Shown: positions 22,167 to 31,469 of the stretch, one piece after another
Position numbering within the stretch: position 1 is the first letter of the stretch
Layout: the number at the start of each line of letters is the position of its first letter
The notes under the pieces: generated by a model
What the model saw: the letters and a program-made list of their open reading frames with translations, nothing else
What the model was told of the DNA's origin: nothing
Databases searched by the model: none
Position numbers and translations under genes: made by a program
Assembly: GCA_001687465.1 (NCBI GenBank)
Contig: LVLI01000214.1
Location: 124,001 to 188,000 of the forward strand
Direction: 5' to 3'
From: Halocafeteria seosinensis
Taxonomy: Eukaryota; Sar; Bigyra; Bicosoecida
Length of the DNA stretch: 64,000 nt

Positions 22167-24214
22167 TTATCGCCTGAAGTTCAATACTTGAGGTAATAAA
22201 CCGGAATCATCAGGTTCCTGAGCAGTTGTAGAGCTTGCCGGAAAGGGGTGTTGTTGACCGGCTCCTCTATTTGCCATGGATGATGTATGAGCACCCCTCA
22301 AATGACTGTTGCCGTCGCTAGAAAATAGTGTACTCGCGGTTTTCCAAAGACCTCCTGTGATGCCCGGAGAAGAAACGGTGTCAGCGGATCTGCGCTTCTT
22401 CTGCAAGTTTTTCAACTCTTCCACGCTGATTTCCAAGATCGTGGCTATAGCAATTTCCATTTGCTCTTTGACATCTACATCAGCAGTCGGAATATACCTA
22501 AACATAATGTTCCGAAGGTATTCATGGTCTGCCGGAGATAAACCTGGTGCTGTAACAACTCCGTTGTCAGAGGACGTTGTTGGGCGCATATCTTTGGATT
22601 GATTAGGAGACGCAGAGACTTTAGACGCTGCAGAAGGGGGAGCGGTTTGCAGCTTGTTCACCCGTCGACGTAGCTTGTCCACTTCTCCTTCTAACGAGCT
22701 AGCTCTACTTTCTGCTTCAGCAGCTGCTTTTCTCATCACCTCCGTCTTTTCCTGGGCTTCTTGTAGAGCTTCGTCTTTTTCCTTCAACAATTCCATTGCT
22801 CGTTTTCTGTACCTAGTGAAATCCCTTTGGACTACAGCCAGCTGAACTTCAGCATCATTGTCGTGCCTATTAGTGGTATGAGAATTCTGAGTGGAGCTTG
22901 ACTGTGGCATCTCAGATAAGGAACGTGTCAGAGAGGAGAGCCATCGAGATGCAGAGCTCGAATCCGAATTTTCATTGTGTCGAGATGAAGACTGTAACTC
23001 TTGCTCCATCTCTTCACATCGGAACCTCCACGCGGTGGCTTCGTCTCGGGCGTCCTGCAGGGATCGCTTTAGAGATTTTATTTCTTCTGTCATTCTTTCG
23101 TAGCTCATTTCCCTGGAATCCATCCCTTCCTCGCCTTGGTCACCATCTGGTAACTGAGAACGTGGAAACGAGCTTGTGACCGGTTCTTGTGAATCTGTTT
23201 TAGAATCTGCATCTTTCTGCAATTGAAAAGAGTGAAAGCGTTTGTACGCATCCAACGTAGCCGGAGCAAACATCTGCAATTACAATACCTGTCGAATCAG
23301 TGTTTCGGCCTTCACACGATATTTCCGATATTCTTCTTGAACGACATGTAGTTTCTTCGATGTTTTCGAAAGTTGTGCTTTCACCTTCTCAAAGTCTTCA
23401 GAAGAAGGACTCAGCGGAGGATAGGTTATTTCGAAAGGCACCAAGGCAGATAGTTCCTCCTCCTTGATCCATCCATGTGTTAACGGCTTTGTGGCCTGGT
23501 CCTTGACGACACAGTAACAGTACAACGGCGCAGTCTCCTCACCCTTTTCAGTTTCAATATTGATGGAAAACGGAGAAATTTGAGGCTTTCCATGGGAGCC
23601 TTGAGCCTTTGATGATTGCTTCAAGTGTTCCTTGAGGTCCACGCTCACGCGAGCGAGTATCTGTAACTGCAAGGCCTTAGAGATGTCAGCCCCTTCCTCT
23701 CTCAGTTTCTCGAGCCGTTGCCGCACAGCCTCCGCATCAAGCACGTTGACATTATGCGCGATGCCCTTAGTGGCATCTCTTTCATTAGGGTTTTCAGGAG
23801 CCTGCTCTAAAGAAAAGTTTGGCGAACTGTGAGGTTGCTTGTCGTTGCTTCCATTCTGCTCCTTCAAAAGCTTGACCTCTTCCTCCTTGCTTCTGAGTTC
23901 CTTCTGAGTGGTTTCTAGAACGGACTTTAATCGGGCTGCAAGTTTCTTATATCGTCCTAACTGCACGAGAATATAGAACGTGGTCCATAATGGATATACA
24001 CTGCTCCATGCGCCGATCTTACCGTCTGTTTAAGTTCATCCTGATTATGCCCATGTGCACCTGGGGAGGTAACAGTCCCTTCATAAGGTCCTTCCGAAGC
24101 CATCGGCGTACTAGCATTAGACGCAGATTCGGTCATAGTGGAACTACCTTCCGTCTTACATGGCTCCTCTGTTTGGGAAGAAAGAGCCATATTTGTTGCA
24201 CCCTCCTCCGTCAT
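22167..24214 (-). CDS. GRIP-domain golgin (trans-Golgi coiled-coil tether), with an in-frame stop needing removal
   Basis: Exons on the minus strand 24214-24023, 23960-23289 and 23273-22167 give about 656 aa if a 15-nt GT..AG segment (23288-23274) is spliced out. The middle and last segments are in the same frame, separated by one TAA at 23282-23280. The protein is mainly coiled coil (residues ~65-130 and ~300-480) with acidic, Ser-rich linkers. Two golgin-type arginine motifs occur, EEYRKYRVKAETLIRQ just before the stop and DFTRYRKRAMELLKEKDEAL after it. Near residue 550 is a GRIP domain (HEYLRNIMFRYIPTADVD through ATILEISVEELKNL), which binds Arl1 or Rab GTPases on the trans-Golgi network. 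The tail is Ser/Thr rich. GCC2/GCC185-like is the best family guess. If the stop is real, the product would lose the GRIP domain. The start at 24214 is divergent from the DnaJ gene (242 bp). Confidence 0.8.
23274..23288 (-). other. Candidate 15-nt intron (or in-frame nonsense codon) in the golgin gene
   Basis: On the minus strand, CAG|GTATTGTAATTGCAG|ATG. The 15 nt begin with GT, contain TAAT, end in TTGCAG, and carry the only stop between two same-frame coding blocks. Removing exactly these bases keeps frame. Every other intron in the window is at least 57 nt, so read-through, mutation, sequence error, or a 69/72-nt intron with a weak GTTCAA or GTCGTT donor are alternatives. Confidence 0.4.
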
Positions 24215-24456
24215 TATGGCTTATCCTCGTATCGCAATACACCCGAGAATACACTGCCAAATAATACTGCGCCACATCTCAATGTCAACGTATCGCGTCC
24301 AGTAAGCCACTGCATCGCCCGCAAATGCTCTGAGGTTCACAACCTGACCAGACGAGTAGAGTTTACATGTTCCGTGGCACTCCGTGGAGTACAGAAAACA
24401 AGCTGGTTTGTGCCATTGGTGCACTTTGGTGTAATCGACGACGGAAATATAGCATC

Positions 24457-25568
24457 ATGGGTTCCGATCGTAATGGCGACGACTACTATGCTGTCTTGGG
24501 CCTGCAACGCAGCGCTACACAAGATGACGTCAAGGTGGCCTTCAGGGAATTAGGTGGGTAATTCCGGTATTACGTTGCTCGTTGGATTTCGTTGTTGTCT
24601 TACGTCTTGCATATACGTGCAGCGAAAAAGTACCACCCGGATTTGAATCCAGAAGTGAAGGTATGGTTAGAAGTCCTTGAAACTCTGGCTCAGGACTGGT
24701 GCTTACAACAAATATGCCGATCTGCAGGATGCTGAAACGTCCTTCAAAAAGATCAATGAAGCATATGCGACATTATCAGACCCCGTTGATAGAAAGGCCT
24801 ATGATATGACCAACAGATTCGCGGGCGTATCCCAAACAAGTGGCGCCTACAGAGCACAGAATCCACGGTATGACATGTCAGGGTTTGGAGCATCTTCGGG
24901 TAGAGGACCCCACGTCAGAGAACGGCACACTTACTATAGAAGGCAACAGACAGGCGATCAAGGTGGCGATGCTTCCCAATATGTGAGTACAAGAGTGGTG
25001 GGTGTACCGTGTTGCGCATTCTTTTACTTGTCTCTTGAACTGCCTTCCAGATGGATTTCGAGGAATGGAACAGAATGCACTTCGGCCCTTCTGCTGGTCA
25101 AATGAATCAAGCATTCTATGACCGATATAAAGAGGCACGATCCTGTAAGGCGATTTCTTCTAAGTGTCTTTCTAGGCTCACTGTTGGTGGTATGAAGGTG
25201 ATCACGATGCAGCTGGTTGGAGAGCCGGCTTCGGAGCTGGTGCTAGTCAATATGACAACGAATACGCTAACATTCACAAGGAATATCAATGGAGAAAATT
25301 TGGTATTGCATACTCCGAAAGAGGACCGATGGAAAACAATTACTACCAGGAAAGAGCGCACGTGTAAGTGTTTTCAAATCCCAGTATGTTCGCCTCTATA
25401 CCGGGATACATGAGCTATCCTGTTACCCGCAGACATAGAGCGAATCGAGCCGTCAGAACAGCCATGTGGCCCTTCAAGATAATGATGTTTGCAGGGATGG
25501 GATACCTATGTTATACACTGGCTGAATGGTCACGAGCCAAACACCTCAGAGAGAGGGTGCCTTCATGA
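24457..25568 (+). CDS. J-domain co-chaperone with C-terminal membrane anchor
   Basis: Six exons (24457-24553, 24623-24660, 24728-24982, 25051-25144, 25213-25363, 25433-25568) encode 256 aa; the five introns are 67-69 nt, strikingly uniform. The N-terminal J domain (residues ~9-73) has DDYYAVLGLQRSATQDDVKV, the catalytic HPD in AKKYHPDLNP, split over an intron, and SFKKINEAYATLSDPVDR. There is no Gly/Phe-rich region or zinc-finger domain, so it is a class III (DNAJC) protein. The middle has FEEWNRMHFGPS and YANIHKEYQWRKFGIAYSE, and residues ~225-245 (MWPFKIMMFAGMGYLCYTL) form one transmembrane helix followed by a short basic tail. A DNAJC30-like or other organelle-membrane co-chaperone of Hsp70 is plausible; the compartment is not certain. 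The acceptor at 25212 was chosen because it gives 68 nt and a CAG; an acceptor at 25197 would also keep frame and add five residues. Confidence 0.9.
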
Positions 25569-26466
25569 CCCTACTTTACGACGCCATAAATTTGGCATCC
25601 ATTTGCATCACCCGAATGGCTGTTTTTGACGGTATTCAGGCTGAATCAAAATTTGAAGACGTATTTGTCGCCGGCTTGGAATAAGAGGCAAATGTGTCAT
25701 GTTTCTTTTGTCGACCGTATTGGATTCGGTCCAGGAACTATCCATTTACCGGAAAGCTAATCACCTTCAAACGTCATTGTACGTGTGCAGTCGATCTCGT
25801 ATCCTCGGTTTAGAGGTTCCCGGTATGTTAATGACGGCTACAGCGCTACATCTTTATCAAAAGAAACAGTCTCTCGCATAAAAGTGGCCCCCAGAGTGAA
25901 CTCCCAGTGTCACTTTGAAGACCGTCGTCGTCCGAAAGGAAGTTCCACATGCATAGCACCTACAGAAAAGGAGCCGCCATTCGTATTAGGTTGCGGGCTG
26001 GAGGGGACGCGTGACCCGGATGCTATTGTTTGAGGGTTCGAGTTGATACTCCCATATGCTTTGCCACTTATCTTATAATGTCGCACCATTTTGATATGGG
26101 GACCAAGAATCGAAAAATGACACGAGATACAATGCACTAGCGCGTCTTCTGTGGCCACTCCCCGCTACTAACGCTTACAGGGTGTTCATGTGACTCCTAT
26201 CGGCAGTAGTGCAGTATATATACTACACTACACCGCGAGCTATGAAATCTTCGCGAAATCGGTCAAGTTGTGTAATACATACATGCACGGCAAGCGCTTG
26301 TGAAGTGCTGCTGGCAACCCACACCTCTCATACGGGCCACAAAGTACGATGCAGAGTGTTTTCATTCGAGATGGGATTGAAACTCTAGATGAGCTCTGCT
26401 TGAGATAAGGTCTGGAAGTATTGCGTCATCTGCGTGAATGCGTCAACAGATGGAAACTCTCTTGAA
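25569..26466. other. Intergenic region between two same-strand genes
   Basis: About 900 bp holding the 3' end of the DnaJ gene and the promoter of the DUF616 gene. Short open frames occur on both strands, none with a recognisable motif. I see no tRNA or repeat. Confidence 0.3.
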
Positions 26467-27399
26467 ATGCGAGACCAGAATTTTTCCTCCTGGCTCCTTC
26501 CTGCAGCCGTGTTGGTTGTACTGCTGTTTTCAAACAATGCATTGGGAAAAATTTTAGGTACGGTGGTAGAGTTAGAGAGAACCCATTGGGGTGCAATTAC
26601 TACACCAGTTAGCGATGATAATGGCAATGGAAGGCTTGTAGTGTTTACTGCGTTATTCGGGCACATCGACGACTTACGGAAGCAACCTCAAGAGGATGGC
26701 ATAGATTACTTATGTTTCACTGACCGGACAGAATATGTGAATGACGAGAATGGTTTCGTAAGAGGCTGGAAAATAGTCTACGTCGAGCGTCTCCCCAATC
26801 TAGATGGGCGCAGGATGAATCGACATATCAAGTTGCTTCCACATCTTTACCTGGACCGCAACGTGACACGAAGTTTGTATATCGACGGAACGGTCGACCT
26901 TAAAATGCAACCCTCAAAGGTGTTTGATTATTTCTTACCTAGTGAGCAAGATTATAATTTTGGACATGGTCTACACCCCGAGGGGAGGCTGAATTGGAAA
27001 GACGAGATTCGTGTAACAATAGAGCGTGGAAGGGGAGACAAAGACCTATTGGCGGCCCAAGAAAAGGCGTATCAAAATCGAAATATTTCGCTGAGTGCGT
27101 GGAAGGGACTATGGGCGAACTTCGCATTGGCCAGGCGACATTCCCCTGCAATGCAAGAGTTCTCAAAGTTGTGGTGGAACGAACTCTTACAATATTCTGA
27201 GAGGGACCAAGTTGGCCTCGCTGGAGCGTTACATGAAGACAGCGTCGTCCAAAAAAAGTACAGAATTAGCCAACGCCGAGTCCCGTGTGGCCCCACAGGA
27301 AACAAAGCGATTAGAAAGAGGCTCCATTCTTGGTACAAGGAACCAGCAGCTGATCGACCTCGTCATGGGAATCAAGTTCCGTACGTCATTGAGGAGTGA
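26467..27399 (+). CDS. DUF616 (TOD1/MUCI70-type) glycosyltransferase-like protein
   Basis: A 310-aa intronless protein of the DUF616 family (Pfam TOD1/MUCI70 glycosyltransferase-like domain), whose plant members work in Golgi polysaccharide or sphingolipid processing. Residues ~7-28 form a signal anchor. Family motifs in order: LVVFTALFGHIDDLRKQP, DYLCFTDRTEY, GWKIVYVERLPNLDGRRMNR, IKLLPHLYLDRNVTRSLYID (the last ID-G in the position of a DxD-like metal site), then HPEGRLNWKDE and YSERDQVGLAGAL. Order and spacing agree with the family, which supports a full-length domain. The first in-frame ATG is at 26467; a GTG 33 nt upstream is unlikely to be used. The donor and acceptor sugars are unknown. 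The family is best known from plants, algae and some bacteria, so this is one of the few hints about lineage. Confidence 0.88.
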   Translation: MRDQNFSSWLLPAAVLVVLLFSNNALGKILGTVVELERTHWGAITTPVSDDNGNGRLVVFTALFGHIDDLRKQPQEDGIDYLCFTDRTEYVNDENGFVRGWKIVYVERLPNLDGRRMNRHIKLLPHLYLDRNVTRSLYIDGTVDLKMQPSKVFDYFLPSEQDYNFGHGLHPEGRLNWKDEIRVTIERGRGDKDLLAAQEKAYQNRNISLSAWKGLWANFALARRHSPAMQEFSKLWWNELLQYSERDQVGLAGALHEDSVVQKKYRISQRRVPCGPTGNKAIRKRLHSWYKEPAADRPRHGNQVPYVIEE

Positions 27400-27940
27400 G
27401 CAAATATCTAAAATGCTTCAGGTTAAGCTGTGAATATCAAATTAATCTCAGCTTGTACTCAACAGAGACTTCAAACGATATTGTCATTCTATCTCAGGCT
27501 ATGTAGCGGAGTATTCATGTTTTTTGACAAAGGTGCTTCCATCAGTAGCTCCACAGCGAAAAGGGCACTGAATTGTTCTATGGAACTGTTTACGGATGAA
27601 GTGAATACTGTGGAGGCACGCTTAAGTAAACCCCACTCACACATTGTGAAGAACTAAAACTCATTCGTATCTGTTGTTGTCTTAACAAAAAACAACGCTC
27701 ATGGTGAAATGAAAGTCATCATATCATAAACCGTGGCCTTGAGCACTCTGGATCGCCCAATGACGTTTGAGTGCTATGCTATGATGCATAATAGAAGATG
27801 CATTGTGCTAGACGGTTGTATTGTATGCATTCCCAATTCGGCCCCGCACTGACGCGAATATTACTGTCCTACTCATTCGTTGCCAACTCCACCAAACCGT
27901 TGTCTATTCGTCTTCATTCTTATCAAGGAGTGGTACGAGT
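27400..27940. other. Convergent intergenic region
   Basis: This stretch of 541 bp lies between two 3' ends. Only short, motif-free open frames are present (the longest about 75 codons, 27430-27657, plus strand). Confidence 0.3.
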
Positions 27941-28969
27941 CTACGCACGTGATACACGTGTGTTCCCTACTCTAGCAAAGGGCTTCCCGTCATCAGCGTA
28001 TGTCTCATCGTCAAATTCCACAAATATTGTCTTACCACAAGCTGTCACCGATTCTTCAACTATTTGTGTCTCCACACGCTTGCAACTACGATATGCTATT
28101 CGGGGATCGCGGAATTCTTCTGGAAAGAAGGCTGGAACCTCTTGTGCGGTACCAACACCGGTCGGCTTAAAATACCGCGAATGCCATTCAATCAAAAGTG
28201 AAGATAGATGGCAAATAGTTCGTTGTTGGACAATCTGTGGGACCACAACGTATTCTGCCCCCTCCATGTCCATCTTCATCAGGGTATGTGCTGGCTTCTC
28301 ACGGCTCGGTACCCACCTCTTAGCGATTCTTTCAAGCAGCGCGGATAAATCGATAGACTGAACCTCAACTGGGATGGACGCCCTTTCCCGCCTGTTTAAC
28401 ATGCTAGAGCCAAGTGCTGTTTGGAAAGGACCTATGTAGAATGGTACTTTCTTGTCTTCTATACCAATAATTGTTTTCGTGAAAACACGTGTTCTCCAAC
28501 CGAGCTGTTTGTACAGGGTCTCAATTCCCGAAAGCCTTTCTGACAGCAATGGGTTTCCTTCGAACCCAAATACACATACGTTTTTTCTCCTTTCTCTTTC
28601 ATCACCGAAATATTGACTAAACACATCTATGATAGGGGCTCCTGGGTACAAATGAGACTCAAATACTTTTCGCATTTGGACTCCAATATGAGAGCCGCCG
28701 TCTATGTAGACGTGCTGACATCCGTCAGCCATAGTAGGGGAAAACACATCGGCGGCATTTCTGTAGAAGTCCGAGGATAAGTTACTTCCATTGTTTGATA
28801 CGGGCGCTGCGTTATTGGTACTACTCTGCATATGCTCCCCAAACACACCCGCGGAATGATCCACCGATACGATTCTTCCCCATACTCTGAAATCGTGCAA
28901 TGTGATGCATAGTGTTATCAGCACCACTAAAGGCCTTCTACAACGGTACGAACGATTTAAAGCGCCCAT
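27941..28969 (-). CDS. FkbM-family SAM-dependent methyltransferase, membrane anchored
   Basis: An intronless FkbM-type methyltransferase of 342 aa, starting at the ATG at 28969; an extension to 29071 is open but starts less convincingly. FkbM-fold enzymes move a methyl group from S-adenosylmethionine, often to a sugar or small-molecule hydroxyl. A hydrophobic stretch at residues ~14-25 (LVVLITLCITLHDF) after Arg/Lys suggests a signal anchor with the enzyme in the Golgi lumen. The SAM-binding motif I is HVYIDGGSHIGVQ near residue 85, followed by CVFGFEGNPLL (acidic residue binding the ribose) and the family-typical LMKMDMEGAEYVVVP near 230. The C-terminal part has a WHSRYF motif and variable region. 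The lumenal location plus the neighbouring DUF616 enzyme suggest glycan modification, but the substrate is unknown. Convergent with the DUF616 gene, and followed by the nitrilase gene on the same strand. Confidence 0.85.
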   Translation of the reverse strand: MGALNRSYRCRRPLVVLITLCITLHDFRVWGRIVSVDHSAGVFGEHMQSSTNNAAPVSNNGSNLSSDFYRNAADVFSPTMADGCQHVYIDGGSHIGVQMRKVFESHLYPGAPIIDVFSQYFGDERERRKNVCVFGFEGNPLLSERLSGIETLYKQLGWRTRVFTKTIIGIEDKKVPFYIGPFQTALGSSMLNRRERASIPVEVQSIDLSALLERIAKRWVPSREKPAHTLMKMDMEGAEYVVVPQIVQQRTICHLSSLLIEWHSRYFKPTGVGTAQEVPAFFPEEFRDPRIAYRSCKRVETQIVEESVTACGKTIFVEFDDETYADDGKPFARVGNTRVSRA

Positions 28970-29309
28970 TGTATTGATATTAGAAAGAGGGTGAACATGG
29001 AAAACATAACCGATGTCGGGAGGGGGAGCTTTACAATACGTGAAATATGTGCCCAGTTGCACAAGTGCCATCTGAGCGCTCTGAGCCAGACGCGTCGTTT
29101 GTGAAGATCTCTCGTAGGCAGAAATCGAGTAGTACCGGTATGCATGTACATAGTATAGAATTATCGTATTGCGATCCGATGTATTATTTCATATTTTCGC
29201 TTTCTACATTATCGGAACTCGTATGGGACATATCTGCAATCCCCTGCATTGTAGCGGGCGAGAATTGCGTATGTCCGGAATTTATTGTGCACGATGCTTG
29301 CTGGTGGTA
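28970..29309. other. Intergenic region between same-strand genes
   Basis: This stretch of 340 bp between the nitrilase stop and the FkbM start on the minus strand should carry the FkbM promoter. I see nothing else in it. Confidence 0.3.
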
Positions 29310-31220
29310 TCAACATCTTGGTGTGGATACTGACGGCGGCTTCGTAAACCGTGGAGAGGAGGATTCGACATCCGGGGTCAGGCTCTCCGAGGCTGTATTT
29401 GCCGCACCACGATTCGACGTAGCTTCAGGAGTACTTGGGATATGGCTTTCGCTTGCTTTAGACCGTATGCTATAATTTCCGAGCTCTTCGGAAACACCGA
29501 CCCGGTAGGAGGGGACCGGATTCTGAGTCTGCCACATGCACTCAGAGTAGTTCTCATTAATACCACAGCTATGTGTTTGTGACTGTGGTAGTAATGATCG
29601 TTCAGCTTGAATTTCGATAGATGTAACAAGGCTTGCGGCGCGAAGGTCGTGGGTGTAGGAGGGAATACTGGTGGTAGTCGTCTTTGAGCCGAGAGCAAGA
29701 GGTGAACGCTCCGCATGCGCATCAGTTCTATCGTCGTGCTCGTGGCCATTCTGTCTAACTCTCTGAGTACTTGAAGCTGGTTGAACCGCCTCGCCAGTTT
29801 GTGCCTGAACTAGGTGTTCCTTCCTCTTGGATGCGTCTTCTGTGTGCCGCCCCGTTTTGCGCGGCAATTCTCCACCTCGACAATACCGGGATCGTCGCCT
29901 CTTTCTGTTTGTGAGTTCGGGAGTCTGGCTGTTTTCTTCAGCACGCATTTCAGAACCAGAACTATCCGCCCAGGATTCTGCATCATATCGGTGTTGTTGG
30001 GACCTTGTGGAATCGGTTTCAATAACTCTAACTTTCTTTGCGTAGAGGTCTTCCCTTGCATGATTCGCAACTGGCATATTCTGCCTGAGTGTTCGTAAGT
30101 ACTCTGTATCGATTTCTGCTATCCCGAACGCAGGTGACCTCCGACCACAGTCCGCAGTTACTGCACCCCAGGGATCTACCACGAGTGCATGTCCGTAAGT
30201 CTCGCGCTTTGGGTTGTGTTTGCCTACTTGGGCCGCAGCTACTACGTAGCATTGGTTTTCAATGGCACGGGCTCGCAGCAGAGGTTCCCAATGCTCCATT
30301 CCTGTTGGTACCGTAAAAGCTGAAGGAACGGCGAAGATCTGTCCATTGACATACCCGTGCAAAAACCCAATATACGATAAGATCGAGAAAACATGCCTTA
30401 AGGCTACTTACTTCCGCTCCTGCTTCCCGAAGTTTCCTATACATCGTTGGAAATCTAACATCATAGCACGTCGTCACACCCAACCTGCGATTAATTTCAT
30501 GAGTAATACACTGTAGACACCAGAGAGATGGCTTTATGACGAAGACGGTACACACACCTTCCGAGGGGCGTATCCACTACAATAGACTCGTCTCCGGCTT
30601 TGGTGAAGTTGGATTCCGATAAAGAAAGGGTAGAGCTTGAAAAATCGAATAAATGGGACTGCATTTCACGCTTCAGAGTGTTGTTGACTATCCTCTTATA
30701 CTCCCTCAGTTCGAGGCGTCACCTACTTTCCGGTATTCGGCCACTACATTTCCTGTGGAATCGATAATGTAATGAGTGTTGTAGACGCGTTGAGGGTCGT
30801 CCGTGACCTGGGTTCAATTATACATCGAACATATTCCATCAAATCATTCTGCAGATACCCCATAGTAGCCAATACTCATTCTCTTACTTGTTGCACCCCT
30901 GCGACGGAGATCCAGACTTTACATTTTCGTGCTAATCCAGCCAGTTTCCGTACTGTCTTCCCTTGAGTTCCATCTTCCGCCGCTCGAATGGTAGCCGCCG
31001 GAGAGTCTCCCAGGAACATTGCACACTCGGGTAGAAAGACCATTTTAGCTCCAGCCTCTGCTGCTCTGGAAACAATGGATTCGACTATTTGAGCATTCCC
31101 CTTCTTATCTGCCTTAGAGGTTAGCTGTACCACTGCAAACTTGACGCTCGACGGCAGCAGAGAGGAGGCGGTCTTGTTCGAAGCCGAAGCAGTAGCATTA
31201 GCTTCAGTAGAGGAGAACAT
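29310..31220 (-). CDS. Nitrilase-superfamily amidase (NIT1/deaminated glutathione amidase-like) with long C-terminal extension
   Basis: Exons on the minus strand 31220-30888, 30807-30727, 30658-30558, 30484-30412 and 30338-29310 (introns 80, 68, 73, 73 nt) encode 538 aa. The C-N hydrolase domain has the full Glu-Lys-Cys triad: E65 in MVFLPECAMFLGD, K138 in VVAEYRK, and C178 in GVTTCYDVRFP. Downstream are FAVPSAFTVPTGMEHWE, LLRARAIENQCYVVAAAQVG and GHALVVDPWGAV. This subset matches NIT1, which hydrolyses deaminated glutathione, a repair enzyme. After the domain (about residue 305) comes a 230-residue tail with no recognisable domain, rich in Ser, Thr, Arg, Glu and Gln, which NIT1 normally lacks. 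The tail is one uninterrupted frame in the last exon, so it is probably translated. Divergent from TBCE (249 bp). Confidence 0.9.
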
Positions 31221-31324
31221 TATCGATGGACTGTATTGGGATCTGTTTGTTGCGTATGTGGTTTCAAACTTTGAAACCGCTGGTTTTGTTAAGATAAATG
31301 GGCGGCTAATACACCACTAACTTC

Positions 31325-31339
31325 AATTCAATTTGAATT
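31325..31339. repeat. 15-nt inverted repeat AATTCAATTTGAATT (copy 2)
   Basis: Same 15-mer as at 15557-15571; here the flanking C/G extends the arms to 8 bp. It lies mid-way in the 249-bp divergent promoter between the nitrilase and TBCE genes. It could be a binding site for a dimeric factor or coincidence. Confidence 0.4.
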
Positions 31340-31469
31340 GACGATGTATGGAACTTCATAATGGAAGACACCTTTCCCTTTCTTGTGTAGATACATGCAC
31401 AAACCCATTCAGTACAAGGATTGAAATTGGTTCCGAGACAAGCAGTGCTACAGCGCGGCAGACGTCATA

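Noticed and set aside
23280-23282. Stop-codon reassignment of TAA
   Set aside because: TAA is used as a normal terminator elsewhere (for example the CIMIP2-like and PCCB genes), and TAG and TGA also end genes.
26030-26055. GGGTTCGAGT resembling a tRNA T-arm
   Set aside because: Stems do not pair and no anticodon arm is present.
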